A DNA stretch of 64,000 nt from positions 868,001 through 932,000 of the forward strand of contig NZ_SWBM01000001.1 in NCBI RefSeq assembly GCF_005116465.1, in the 5' to 3' direction. This document shows, in pieces, positions 18,506 to 28,258 of the stretch. How positions within the stretch are numbered: position 1 is the stretch's first letter; every line of letters starts with the position of its first letter. A program made the position numbers and the translations under genes. The notes under the pieces were generated by a model, which saw nothing but the letters and a program-made list of their open reading frames with translations, had not been told where the DNA came from and did no database searches. Source of the stretch: Robertmurraya kyonggiensis (lineage in GTDB: Bacteria > Bacillota > Bacilli > Bacillales > Cytobacillaceae).

Positions 18506-19553
18506 ACAAAACCATTTCTGATAAAACGTAGTGATGTAAAAGCTTCGCTGTATTCGCAATAGAAGATTCATGTGTACGTTCAAAGGCATGTGAAGAATCG
18601 ATTCCAGGTCCGATTAGTCCGTGAACGATATCATGTCCAGAGCGAATAGCAGCTGATGCATCAGAACCGTAAAACGGATAAATATCGAGCTTGTACTCGA
18701 TTCCGTTTTCTTCTGCTAGCTGCACAAGATGCTTTCTTAGTCCGTAGTGATAAGGGCCACTCGCGTCCTTTACGCAAATGGATACTGTGTATTCGTCAGT
18801 TGATTGACCATCACCCATGGCGCCCATATCGACTGCCAAATATTCGACTGTTTCAGGAGTTATATTGGAATTACCACCATAGCCGATTTCTTCATTGTTG
18901 GAAATTAAGAAATGGGTAGTGTAAGGTAAAACGATGTTTTCTGTCTTCAGTTGCTTAATCAATTGAAGTAGAATGGCAACACTTGCTTTGTCATCAAGAT
19001 GTCTTGATTTAATAAAACCGCTTGGAGTGATTTCTACGCGTGGTGCAAACGAGACAAAATCGCCAACTTCGATTCCGAGCGCGCGAGCATCCTCTGCGTT
19101 TTTAACAACCTCATCTACACGAACTTCCATATTATCCTGGTTCCGTTCAGCTTTACCGGCATCCTTGTAGACGTGGACAGACGTTTGGTGCATTAAAATG
19201 GTTCCAGTGTATTTCTTGCCTGAACTTGTTTCAATCTGGCAATATTCACCCTCGATAGAGTTGAATTTGAAACCACCAATAAGATCTAGTTTGAGACGTC
19301 CACTAGGCTTAATTTCTTTGACAATTGCACCTAACGTATCGACGTGGGCAGTAAGCATTCGATGCTTTGTCATCTCAGTGCCAGGTAATGTTGCGATTAG
19401 TCCGCCCTTACGATTACGGTATGTGTCCACCTGTAATTCTTTTAAAAATTTCTCAACATATGTAATCACTTCGTTTGTGTTTCCTGTTGGGCTTGGAATC
19501 GATACAAGCTCTTTTAATATATCCATTGTTTGCTTTGTATTTGGGTATGTCAT
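18504..19553 (-). CDS. M42-family metallo-aminopeptidase
   Basis: A 349-residue cytosolic zinc peptidase with the M42 pattern: AHVDTLGAIV (metal His and Asp), HLDDKAS (bridging Asp), NNEEIGYG (catalytic Glu and metal Glu), an Asp ligand in AVDMGAMGDG, and a C-terminal His in DSSHAFERTH. All ligands appear intact. The family forms large tetrahedral dodecamers that trim peptides; some members were once annotated as endoglucanases. Monocistronic on the minus strand. Confidence 0.87.
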   Translation of the reverse strand: MTYPNTKQTMDILKELVSIPSPTGNTNEVITYVEKFLKELQVDTYRNRKGGLIATLPGTEMTKHRMLTAHVDTLGAIVKEIKPSGRLKLDLIGGFKFNSIEGEYCQIETSSGKKYTGTILMHQTSVHVYKDAGKAERNQDNMEVRVDEVVKNAEDARALGIEVGDFVSFAPRVEITPSGFIKSRHLDDKASVAILLQLIKQLKTENIVLPYTTHFLISNNEEIGYGGNSNITPETVEYLAVDMGAMGDGQSTDEYTVSICVKDASGPYHYGLRKHLVQLAEENGIEYKLDIYPFYGSDASAAIRSGHDIVHGLIGPGIDSSHAFERTHESSIANTAKLLHHYVLSEMVL

Positions 19554-19656
19554 GGGTTGGCTCCTTTCAAATCTGTATGTACTACTTTATAATATCATTT
19601 AAGTAGGGCAAATTTTAAGAAAAATTGATTATAGTACGTTTATGGAGGTATTAAAA

Positions 19657-19890
19657 GTGGGAGAATGCAAAATTGACCATTCTATCGAAGATGTGAAATC
19701 TAAATATGAGTCTCAAGTAGCCTATTTACCAGAAGATGTGAAGGCTTCGTTTTCTGATTTTTTCAAGGCGGAACATACGCAAGAAATTCTGAATGATGTG
19801 TTTCATTTATTAAAAAAATATGACTTAGTGGATGAAGAGGAAAGAGAAACACGAAATAAGCGCCTTACCCTAGTCTTGAAAAATTTATAG
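19657..19890 (+). CDS. Small hypothetical protein
   Basis: A 77-residue acidic/charged protein without membrane segments, rich in helix-forming residues. The GTG at 19657 is chosen because GGAGGT (19644-19649) sits 7 bases upstream; the ATG at 19642 would bury that site inside the gene. A terminator follows. I do not recognise the family. Confidence 0.6.
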   Translation: MGECKIDHSIEDVKSKYESQVAYLPEDVKASFSDFFKAEHTQEILNDVFHLLKKYDLVDEEERETRNKRLTLVLKNL

Positions 19891-19895
19891 GTATA

Positions 19896-19930
19896 AAAAA
19901 AGGAAGAAACCATGCTCTTCCTTTTTAATT
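19896..19930 (+). terminator. Terminator after the small gene
   Basis: Perfect 10-bp stem AAAAAGGAAG/CTTCCTTTTT (19896-19905, 19917-19926). Confidence 0.75.
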
Positions 19931-20008
19931 TGTCCTTAACATTTTAAAAAAATTTGCCGAATACTCTTTATTACGGGGAAGATCATCGAAAAAGAGGAGA
20001 GGGTATAG

Positions 20009-20455
20009 TTGGCAAAGTTATACAGCATGATTATCGATGCACCGATTAATTGGGTTTGGGATTTCTTACAGGATTTCAGCCATTGGGCGCCAATTGTGCC
20101 TGGCTATGTAAGTCATGAAGTGATAAGTAATGAAAAATCAAATTGGGTATATATGACCTATTTAGGAATTATAAAGAAAAAGTTTGAATTTGAATTGGAA
20201 ATTCTGAGTGTGACTCCACCAAGAAGTATGACCTTTCAAGTCAATGGATTAAATGAAGGTTTTACGGGTCATGGAAGTATAGAAGTGAAAAAATTAAAAA
20301 GCGATCGAACCTTTATCAATGCGACGATTGATCTTCAGCCGACAGGGAATCTTGCAAGAATAATCAAGCCGCTTATTAAATCAAATCCTCCTAAAATTAC
20401 ACAAGAGTTTAAAGAAGCCGTAACAGCTAGAATTTATGAATATAAACAAGGTTAA
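20009..20455 (+). CDS. SRPBCC (START-like) domain protein
   Basis: A 148-residue single-domain protein. The opening SMIIDAPINWVWDFLQDFSHWAPIVPGY and the later FTGHGSIEV, followed by a long C-terminal helix, match the ligand-binding SRPBCC/polyketide-cyclase fold (CoxG-like). These bind small hydrophobic ligands. Start TTG at 20009 after GAGGAGAGG. It is flanked by terminators, so it is probably expressed alone. Ligand unknown. Confidence 0.75.
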   Translation: MAKLYSMIIDAPINWVWDFLQDFSHWAPIVPGYVSHEVISNEKSNWVYMTYLGIIKKKFEFELEILSVTPPRSMTFQVNGLNEGFTGHGSIEVKKLKSDRTFINATIDLQPTGNLARIIKPLIKSNPPKITQEFKEAVTARIYEYKQG

Positions 20456-20463
20456 ATGAAAAA

Positions 20464-20520
20464 ACCATCTTGCATTTCTAGCCTCATGGTGCTAGAATGA
20501 AAGATGGTCTGAAAGTTTTA
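20464..20520 (+). terminator. Long imperfect hairpin after the SRPBCC gene
   Basis: ACCATCTT (20464-20471) pairs with AAGATGGT (20501-20508), with an inner CTAGC/GCTAG stem. The T tract is weak (GTTTTA), so termination efficiency is uncertain. Confidence 0.55.
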
Positions 20521-20635
20521 AAATAGTTAAATATAAATATCCTATAATAACATTAACACAAATAAATCATTAAGTCAAGTGAATAGGATTAAAAAAATGA
20601 TTTTTCGGACCAAAATTAAAGAGGGGTGTGATTTC

Positions 20636-22927
20636 ATGAGTGAGGAACAATTAGAAAAGAATATCGAACAAGGACGGGTACAGGATATAGCTCAAGAAAT
20701 TCAAATAACGATCGATAAACTTTCCCAACAAGCAGATAAAGTTAGTTCAGATGCTCATGAAATACGAAAAACATTTTGGAATGATGTAACGGTGAACATC
20801 GATGAGCCAGATGACTTCGAAGAGACATTTTGGAGCATTAGGCAGCAAGTTGAACTTTTATCGGAAAGAGAAAGAAGTGAGAAACAACTCGATAAGCAAA
20901 TCCGTACACTCTTTAGATTAAAAGGTTCTCCTTACTTCGGCCGTGTAGATTTTACCGAAGAAGGGGAAGTGAGTGAAACGATCTATATTGGAATCGCCTC
21001 TTTTATGGACCGAAACGAAGAAAATTTCTTAATCTATGATTGGCGTGCACCGATATCTAGTCTTTATTATGATTATCCGCCTGGTCCTGCTAAATATGAA
21101 ACGCCTAGTGGGATGATTGAAGGGGAAATGACGCTTAAACGACAATTCATTATCCGCAACGGAACGATCGAAGGTATGTTTGATACAGGTGTGACGATTG
21201 GTGACGAACTCTTACAGGAAGTGCTCGGAAAAAATGCTGATGCACAAATGAAAACCATTGTGGCGACCATTCAAAAAGAGCAAAACCAAATTATTCGTAA
21301 TGAGAAAAGCAAATATTTAATTGTTCAAGGTGTTGCAGGTAGTGGGAAAACCTCTGCTGCCCTTCAGCGCGTGGCGTATTTACTGTATCGACACCGGAGA
21401 ACTTTGTCTTCAAAAAATATTATGTTGTTCTCACCAAACCCATTGTTCAATAGTTATGTTTCGACCGTACTTCCTGAACTTGGTGAAGAAAATATGGCAC
21501 AGACTACTTTTCTTGAGTACTTGAGCAATAGGATTGGTAGAGGGTTAGAGCTTGAGGATTCCTTTACACAGCTTGAATATTTATTAAACAGTCAAGAAAC
21601 GGAAGAATACAAAACAAGAGTGGACAGTATTCGCTTAAAATCGAGCATTGATTTTAAAAAGATATTAGATCAATATATTAAAGCTTTAAGTGAAGATGGG
21701 CTTGAGTTTAAGAGCATTAAATTGAAAAATGAAATCCTTCTTTCAGGAGAGGCCATTAAGGAACAATTTTATTCCTTTGATAGAGACATCTCTATTCGTA
21801 ATCGAATTGAGGATTTAAAGGAATGGGTCGTTAAGGAATTAAGAAAAAAGAAGAAGCTAGAGCGGAGAAAAGATTGGGTTAAAGAGGAAGCCCAGTTTTT
21901 AGACAAAGAAGATTTCTTAGAAGCTTTCCAAAAGCTTGAGGCTAAGCGTAAAGATGATAAAGAATCCTTTGATGATTTTGGCTATGAAGAAAAACTTCTA
22001 GCTGAAATCGTTGTTAGCCGCTATTATAAACCGATCATGAATCAAGTGAAGCGGTTAGCGTTTATTGATTATCCAACAATTTATAAAAACTTGTATCATA
22101 CACTTGGGGACAAGTGGGTTAAAGTGAGTGAATATACGATAAGAAGTCTTGAGAAAGAAGAAATATCTTATGAGGATGCTACTCCATTTGTCTATCTGAA
22201 GGATAGGCTTGAGGGAGCGATTACTCGTTCCTCTATTCGTCATCTGTTTATTGATGAAGCGCAGGATTATACACCTTTTCAAATAACGTATTTGCAGGAA
22301 CTTTTTCCTTATAGCAAAATGACGCTCTTAGGGGATATTAATCAAGGCATCTATTCCCATTCGAATGATGCTGAATCCTTTTTACCTGAGGAAATGCAGG
22401 GAGATGAAGAGCGAATTATTCTAACAAGAAGTTATCGTTCAACAAAACCAATTGTGGAGTTTACACGCTCGATTTTAAAGGATGGAGATATGATTGAACC
22501 GTTTAATCGCGAAGGTCAAATGCCAACGATGACGATGGTTTCTTCTGGTCGAGAGACCCTATTGCGTAAAATTGTTGAAACCATTAAAGAACAATCATCC
22601 ACTTACCAAACGGTTGCTATTATTTGTAAGACTGCAAAGGAAAGTGCTGAAGTATATGCCCACTTGAAATCAGAGGTTCCAGTCCGATTAATTGAAAAAG
22701 GGACGATTTCATTTGAGACTGGCATTTTAGTTATACCAAGCTATCTTGCGAAGGGAATCGAATTTGATTCAGTGCTATTGTATAATGTCGATATGTATCA
22801 ACGAGAAAGTGAAAGAAGACTTTTATACACAGCCTGTACAAGAGCCATGCATGAGCTTCATCTCTTTTCCATGGGAGAAGGAAGTGCGTTATTGATGGAA
22901 AGTATGGATTATATAGAGGTTAGATAA
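20636..22927 (+). CDS. helD: RNA polymerase recycling motor HelD (UvrD-like helicase family)
   Basis: A 763-residue superfamily 1 ATPase. The N-terminal coiled coil (to about residue 90) and the linker up to the Walker A motif GVAGSGKTSA (232-241) follow the HelD plan, in which the N-terminal arm enters the RNA polymerase secondary channel and frees stalled enzyme. Walker B is FIDEAQDY. Later helicase motifs include RSYRSTKPI and LYTACTRAMHELHL. Length is close to B. subtilis HelD. The ATG at 20636 is chosen from the GAGGGGTG site; a longer frame from 20579 lacks one. Monocistronic. Confidence 0.88.
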   Translation: MSEEQLEKNIEQGRVQDIAQEIQITIDKLSQQADKVSSDAHEIRKTFWNDVTVNIDEPDDFEETFWSIRQQVELLSERERSEKQLDKQIRTLFRLKGSPYFGRVDFTEEGEVSETIYIGIASFMDRNEENFLIYDWRAPISSLYYDYPPGPAKYETPSGMIEGEMTLKRQFIIRNGTIEGMFDTGVTIGDELLQEVLGKNADAQMKTIVATIQKEQNQIIRNEKSKYLIVQGVAGSGKTSAALQRVAYLLYRHRRTLSSKNIMLFSPNPLFNSYVSTVLPELGEENMAQTTFLEYLSNRIGRGLELEDSFTQLEYLLNSQETEEYKTRVDSIRLKSSIDFKKILDQYIKALSEDGLEFKSIKLKNEILLSGEAIKEQFYSFDRDISIRNRIEDLKEWVVKELRKKKKLERRKDWVKEEAQFLDKEDFLEAFQKLEAKRKDDKESFDDFGYEEKLLAEIVVSRYYKPIMNQVKRLAFIDYPTIYKNLYHTLGDKWVKVSEYTIRSLEKEEISYEDATPFVYLKDRLEGAITRSSIRHLFIDEAQDYTPFQITYLQELFPYSKMTLLGDINQGIYSHSNDAESFLPEEMQGDEERIILTRSYRSTKPIVEFTRSILKDGDMIEPFNREGQMPTMTMVSSGRETLLRKIVETIKEQSSTYQTVAIICKTAKESAEVYAHLKSEVPVRLIEKGTISFETGILVIPSYLAKGIEFDSVLLYNVDMYQRESERRLLYTACTRAMHELHLFSMGEGSALLMESMDYIEVR

Positions 22928-22939
22928 TTTGTTTTGAAC

Positions 22940-22969
22940 GATGAAACCTTAGTGGTTTCATCTTTTTTT
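22940..22969 (+). terminator. Terminator after helD
   Basis: Perfect 9-bp stem GATGAAACC/GGTTTCATC followed by seven Ts. Confidence 0.88.
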
Positions 22970-23035
22970 GTTTGGGGAAGGAAGTGGTGGTTTTGGTTTA
23001 TAAGCACCTCTAAATGAAAATTTTCCCAAAATGTA

Positions 23036-23063
23036 TTGAAATTTCTCTTTATTGGTGTAAAAT
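23036..23063 (+). promoter_or_regulatory. Promoter of the large membrane protein gene
   Basis: TTGAAA (23036-23041) and TAAAAT (23058-23063) with a 16-bp spacer, 37 bp before the TTG start. Confidence 0.5.
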
Positions 23064-23099
23064 TACACTAAAAGTACAAAAAGAAGGTAGGGGGATTTC

Positions 23100-26000
23100 T
23101 TGCAACCACTATCAAGAGAAGAGAGAAAACGCATTGTTCAACAAGAATTAGTACAACTACAAAGAGAAAACTATATTACCTCTAGTGTGTATGAAGGAGT
23201 TACGAAAGCGCACCACCAGTTTTATGCAGACTTAGAAGCAAAGGAACAACAAGAGAGCATATCGACTGCGCCAGTGGTACAAGTAACAACAGAAAAGAAA
23301 CTGATACCACAAATTAAAAAGCCTGAAAAAATAAAAAAAACGGAAGAACAAATCAGAGAGAGAAATATTACATGGCTCCTAAACCTAGGGGTGATTCTCC
23401 TGTTAATCGGTGGACTATACGTTGCAACAAGTAATTGGGCGACAATGTCGAGCGTGACAAAGGCTGGTGCAATCGGATTAATTTCTATCTTGTTTTATGG
23501 CATTGCCTTTGTATCGAAAAGAATCCTTAAAATTGATAAAACAGCTTTTGCGTTTATTGTGCTCGCAAGCTTGTTTTTACCTATCTTTTTATTATCGATT
23601 GGATGGTTCCAACTATCTGGTACCTACTTATCTATTTATGGAGAAGGAAGATATCTATTTGGTTTCCTTAGCAGCATTGTGCTACTACCAGTCTATGTTC
23701 TTATAGCGAAAAAATTAAAGTCCAGATTATTCGTCTGGTTTTCTTACATAACATTAACCATCGCAATGGGATTTCTCCTTGCAACATTCAAATTAGGAGA
23801 GGATAGCTTCTTTCTTGGAATGATGCTTTTTCAAGCGGTCTTAATTTTCTTCTATCACCGTATAAAAGGAATCGAGAAATACAAAATCTTCACGAAAGAA
23901 TTTGTATACTACGCTCAGTTTAATTTAATCCTAACAACCTTACTCATGCTTGTTCTTTTCAATTCTCATGGGTACTTAGGATTCAATATGATATTAACGG
24001 CAGTTATCTATTTATCCATGGTCTATGTAAGTGGAAGAAAAGAATTTCACTTTGTTTTCAGCGCCACGCTTGTGTATGGTGCCTATCAACTTATTGAAAA
24101 TACGGTGCCGAATCAATTAAGTCCATTATTATTTGCGGGCATTGGATTCATTTTTCTGCTTGTTCCAAGGGTACTTGGCGATCATTATCCGTGGAAAAAG
24201 ATTTTCACCTATACAAGCAGTGTCGTATCTGGATGTGCCTTTCTTTTTATAACCTTTCAGGCTATTACAATCAATTGGGGGAATGCATCCGTTGTACTAT
24301 TGCTTGCTTATGTAGTGATTGCTGGGAACTTTTTATATTTAAGCAGTACAACGAAAAAAATCCTATTTCGTTATCTAACCGCCGTCTTCTTATCAGTAGC
24401 TATGTTTGAAGGCGTACTTCTCGTTGACCAAGAAATAGACCTACAACCGTTTGTTTTATTTGTATTCTTGATTGGGTGCATTCTATTTGCTGGAATCGGT
24501 GTGTACGTGAAGGGGAGACTACTTGAAAGCATTAAGCAGCCTGCAAGAGACGTAGGTTGGGCCTATATGTTTTTATCGATTTTTATTGCTTTCACCATGT
24601 ACGAATGGTGGGAGCTTGGCGTTATGCTTGTCCTAATCAGCGTTTGTGCATATTTGACCCTAGAAAAAGAAACGCGTTTAGAAGTAAAACCTCTTGCAGA
24701 ATGGATTATTCCTTTATCACTCGGTTTAGGGGTTGTTTCGTTTGCGGAGGAGTTAAGAGGGTTCTGGGCTTTTTACGAACAAGAGCTAGGAATTGCAACT
24801 CATGGTATTCTAGCAAGTATCGTGTTAATTTTTGCTTCTGTCGCTATTAAAAACAACCAGTTAAAAAGAAACAGCTTCTACGTTGCTCAAGGTTTCTATA
24901 CTTTAGCATTAATTGCCGCTACGTTCCTCCCGATCAACGGGGAGTGGGTACGTCCACTTACCTTCATCGGAGGCATCGTAATGTACAGTTGGCTTTATCG
25001 AGTCACAAAATTAAAGTATGTAACGTATGTAGTTAGCGGAATTTCCTTGATGACGTATTTTACGATCTTAAGCTCGATAGGGGAGCTTGGTAGACTACAT
25101 CTAATCGGCGGAGCCATTATTCTATTGGCAGTAGCTTTCTATATAAAAAATCGTGAAAGGCATTACTACCAGGCGTTCGCTTTAGTTGGCCATGTCTACT
25201 TGCTAATTGCGTTATTGTTAGCAATGTTTATTTTCGGAAAAGAATCGGTATGGAGCTTCCTCATTAGTCTTGTTATTTATGCAGTAAGTACAAAGCTGGT
25301 AGAGAGAGAATGGAAGCGGAAGGTATTCCTCTATAGTGCTTTTACGATGGTTTTTGCGATTTTTGCAACAGCGATTGAGTATGGAGAAAATCTTGATGGT
25401 GAGTATGCCTACCTTTTAACAAGTGTTGTCTTAACAGGATTTTGGCTGTTAGCCAATGCTTCGTATAAAAAAAGAATGATTTACTATCTTGTCGCATTTT
25501 CTTTGTTAGGAATCCTTGCATTTCTAAATATGTATCCATACAAAACTATCCCATTCGTAGTAACTGTGTTGTATGCTATCGGACTATTGCTCATTCTTCA
25601 CCGAAGTAAATGGGATTTCGTTGCGATACTACCAAGCCTATTTATTTATATGGGCACCTTACAATATTTAATTTACCAGCCATTTGCATCAATTCATGAA
25701 CTATGGATTCTGGCTGGGCTAGGAATGGCCTTTCTCATTGCAGGAAAATGGTGTTACCGTCAGTTGTATGAACAACATGAAGGAGAAGTGTCGTTCTCGG
25801 TTGATGCATATACGTTGATAGCGGTTTTCTTTTTTGGAACAATGTATGGGTTCGAACAACCCACGATATGGTCAAAGCTACTTCCAGGCTTATTGATTGT
25901 ATTAACATTATGGCTTCAAAGAAAAAGAGTATCTGTGGAACTCCAATGGATACCCACATTCTTAGCGGGTGCGTATTTACTACAACCGTATTACGCTTTA

Positions 26001-26486
26001 CTTGGCGAGGTTTCAATACATCCTCTTTTGGTAAAAGAGGCGTATGTGTTACCATTTATCATGCTTTTAATCTATTTACAATTTTGTCTAAAAGGAAAAT
26101 ACAAAGAGGTCGTAACGTATTTGCAGTGGGGTATTTTGCTTGTGGTATCAGGTGTGCTCATCATTGACGGACTTGAAACTTCAACCATTTACGATGCATT
26201 AATAGTGGGAGGCTTATCATTAGCGTCCTTACTTGCAGGTGTTTTCCTAAAAATAAAATCGTATTTCTTCGTCGGTTCAGGAGTCTTATTGCTAAATGTA
26301 TTCCTGCAAACTAGACCCTACTGGGGTAACCTTCCATGGTGGGCATATTTGCTCATTGCAGGTTCGATACTGATTGGAGTAGCCAGCTCAAACGAATGGA
26401 ATAAACAAAAAGCTGCAAGAGGAGAAAAAACGTTTATTTCTACATTAAAAGAAAGTGCCATAAAAATGTGGAAGCAATGGAAATGA
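23100..26486 (+). CDS. Giant polytopic membrane protein of unknown function (DUF2157-like N-terminus)
   Basis: An 1128-residue protein. Residues 1-90 are a charged, soluble, coiled-coil-like region with the basic run IKKPEKIKKTEEQIRER; the remainder is an almost unbroken series of hydrophobic helices, roughly 30 or more. The first membrane pair (ITWLLNLGVILLLIGGLYVA) resembles DUF2157/DUF2339-type proteins. The C-terminus is basic and cytoplasmic. No transporter or enzyme motif is visible. Start TTG at 23100 with AAGGTAGGGGG upstream. It is a stand-alone gene. Function unknown. Confidence 0.75.
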   Translation: MQPLSREERKRIVQQELVQLQRENYITSSVYEGVTKAHHQFYADLEAKEQQESISTAPVVQVTTEKKLIPQIKKPEKIKKTEEQIRERNITWLLNLGVILLLIGGLYVATSNWATMSSVTKAGAIGLISILFYGIAFVSKRILKIDKTAFAFIVLASLFLPIFLLSIGWFQLSGTYLSIYGEGRYLFGFLSSIVLLPVYVLIAKKLKSRLFVWFSYITLTIAMGFLLATFKLGEDSFFLGMMLFQAVLIFFYHRIKGIEKYKIFTKEFVYYAQFNLILTTLLMLVLFNSHGYLGFNMILTAVIYLSMVYVSGRKEFHFVFSATLVYGAYQLIENTVPNQLSPLLFAGIGFIFLLVPRVLGDHYPWKKIFTYTSSVVSGCAFLFITFQAITINWGNASVVLLLAYVVIAGNFLYLSSTTKKILFRYLTAVFLSVAMFEGVLLVDQEIDLQPFVLFVFLIGCILFAGIGVYVKGRLLESIKQPARDVGWAYMFLSIFIAFTMYEWWELGVMLVLISVCAYLTLEKETRLEVKPLAEWIIPLSLGLGVVSFAEELRGFWAFYEQELGIATHGILASIVLIFASVAIKNNQLKRNSFYVAQGFYTLALIAATFLPINGEWVRPLTFIGGIVMYSWLYRVTKLKYVTYVVSGISLMTYFTILSSIGELGRLHLIGGAIILLAVAFYIKNRERHYYQAFALVGHVYLLIALLLAMFIFGKESVWSFLISLVIYAVSTKLVEREWKRKVFLYSAFTMVFAIFATAIEYGENLDGEYAYLLTSVVLTGFWLLANASYKKRMIYYLVAFSLLGILAFLNMYPYKTIPFVVTVLYAIGLLLILHRSKWDFVAILPSLFIYMGTLQYLIYQPFASIHELWILAGLGMAFLIAGKWCYRQLYEQHEGEVSFSVDAYTLIAVFFFGTMYGFEQPTIWSKLLPGLLIVLTLWLQRKRVSVELQWIPTFLAGAYLLQPYYALLGEVSIHPLLVKEAYVLPFIMLLIYLQFCLKGKYKEVVTYLQWGILLVVSGVLIIDGLETSTIYDALIVGGLSLASLLAGVFLKIKSYFFVGSGVLLLNVFLQTRPYWGNLPWWAYLLIAGSILIGVASSNEWNKQKAARGEKTFISTLKESAIKMWKQWK

Positions 26487-26580
26487 TTGAACTACCCCCA
26501 CCTAAAATCCATTTGGATTTTTGAGGAAGGGGATTCCTAAAAAGGCTACTAAAGAGTTTAGTAGACCATTGCCCGTTCAA
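26487..26580 (-). ncRNA. Possible guide-RNA (omega-RNA)/right-end region next to the tnpB-like gene
   Basis: Just past the tnpB-like stop lie two hairpins: CTACTAAA/TTTAGTAG (26546-26553, 26557-26564) and AAAATCCA/TGGATTTT (26504-26511, 26514-26521), the latter framed by CCCC and GGGG runs. This position and layout resemble right ends of IS605-type elements that encode omega-RNA. The assignment is by analogy only. Confidence 0.35.
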
Positions 26581-28056
26581 CTAGGCTATGTGTTTTCTAC
26601 TTTTCACTTTTAACAAACCTTTTGCCTCAAAGTCTGAAAGAGCCCCTTGAGGAAAGAGTTGATTCATTGAGTCAATCTTGTCGTAGGCAAAAAGTTCTTT
26701 CCGATAGAACGCGTGTTTACGAACATCGGATAGGCATGATGAAATCCACTTCCACTGCGCCCAGTGTTGTAGACCTGCTATCTTCTCTGGTAACAGGGAA
26801 TGCAACACTGGTGGAAGTGTTTCTTTAAATCCCATTGCACGACGTGCAATCACATATGAAGCTGCTTGGTGAATCGAGATTCCCATACGCTTCATGTATT
26901 TGATTTTGCCAATTTGGGAGGTGTAGGCTGAATTCACATCAAACACGGCTACACCCATTTTCTCCGCCCGGTTTTTAATGGCAGAAATCATTTTATTGTA
27001 GGCAAAATGACTCATCGCTTTATTGGCTTTTCTATTGCCGTATGGTTGAGAAACTTTGGATTGGGTGGTATTTAATTTTTCCAATGCAATGGGCTTATTT
27101 AACTTCATTGCTAAATCAACAATGACCACTGCCTTGTTTTCAATCATTTTCGTGATTTGTTCAGACGTTTTCCCTTCCAAATCGAAAGAAAACACACCTG
27201 ATTTTATCAGTTGCCCTGTTGTGTTGATATTGGACCATGCGATATGGTCTACATTAAGATCCAGACCTAATAAGCCGTCTGCACGACTATCATTTTTATG
27301 AGGATTCCCTGGCACATCAACTATGCATTTGAAAATATAATAGTCCCCATGATCTTCAACAGACCATGCAATGGGGTTGCCGTATTTCTTTTTGTTTTTG
27401 CAGCTCATCTGTGTTTCAATTGCGTGGTCAATCTGTTCTTGACCATATGGAAACACAAGATTATCAATTATGATCTCAGTACCATTCGGGGGTGTGAAAT
27501 GAAGTTCTCGAGTCTCTGGAGTATAACAAAAGACGAAATTGCCGACTTTGGCATCTTTTCGACCACTAATGGTTATTTGATTGTATCGAGACCGTTCCCA
27601 ATCTTTTCGCCATTGCTCATGGTCGTTTTGATAGTTTTCTTTTGTGTGTTGAGCCTTGAATAACTTTTTAGTGCCAAAAACTACACTGTTAATACTATTT
27701 TTTAAACTTTTCAGCTGTTTTTGCAACCTATCTAATCTGAATTCCAGCCGACCTAATTTACTTTTAAAAAAAGCGATTTGAACATTTAAATAGTCATGTT
27801 CAAATTGATAAGCATGATAGTATATGTCAGCTCTATATTTAAATTGCACCACAAAAAAATAACCAAATTGTTGTTCTCTGGATGTTTGATTGAATTTCGG
27901 ACTTCCGTTTACACCAGACCGTTTTTCTAACACTTGTGTTTGGAACGAGAATTGTTTGGCACGACTAAACAAAAGATGGGCATGAGAAATAGAATTTGTA
28001 TATTCTTCAGGTAATGTATCTTTGTATATACGATTAGAAAAATAGGCTTTCATCAT
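26581..28056 (-). mobile_element. TnpB-related (IS200/IS605 OrfB-like) protein without zinc ribbon
   Basis: A 491-residue protein of the TnpB lineage (RNA-guided nuclease of IS200/IS605 elements). RuvC-I is visible as GLDLNVD (Asp266) and RuvC-II as IALEKLN (Glu326). After the usual YTSQ motif (378-381) the four-Cys zinc ribbon is absent, and where RuvC-III normally has Asp before an Ala-Ala pair the sequence reads SIHQAAS (394-400). It belongs to the 'TnpB-related' branch rather than classical TnpB. No TnpA transposase is adjacent, so any movement would need help in trans. A small palindrome, AAGAAC/GTTCTT (28074-28089), lies before the gene. The frame is intact. Confidence 0.75.
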
Positions 28057-28222
28057 TTCTCACCCACCTCGAAAAGAACACTTGTTCTTAATTCTATTTT
28101 ACCAAACACTCATAACTTTGTCCTTTGATTTTTATTTAATTTTGAAAATAGACACAAGAAAAGCGATTCATCTCTTCCCTACGTTGTTGAGGAAGGAGTC
28201 TTCTCGCTAGTGTTGATATAGA

Positions 28223-28253
28223 GAACCCCACAACAATGAATGTTGTGGGGTTC
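28223..28253 (-). terminator. Hairpin after ctaB
   Basis: Perfect 13-bp stem (28223-28235 and 28241-28253) with a 5-nt loop, 5 bp after the ctaB stop. The following T tract is poor, but the stem is strong. Confidence 0.7.
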
Positions 28254-28258
28254 GTCTA

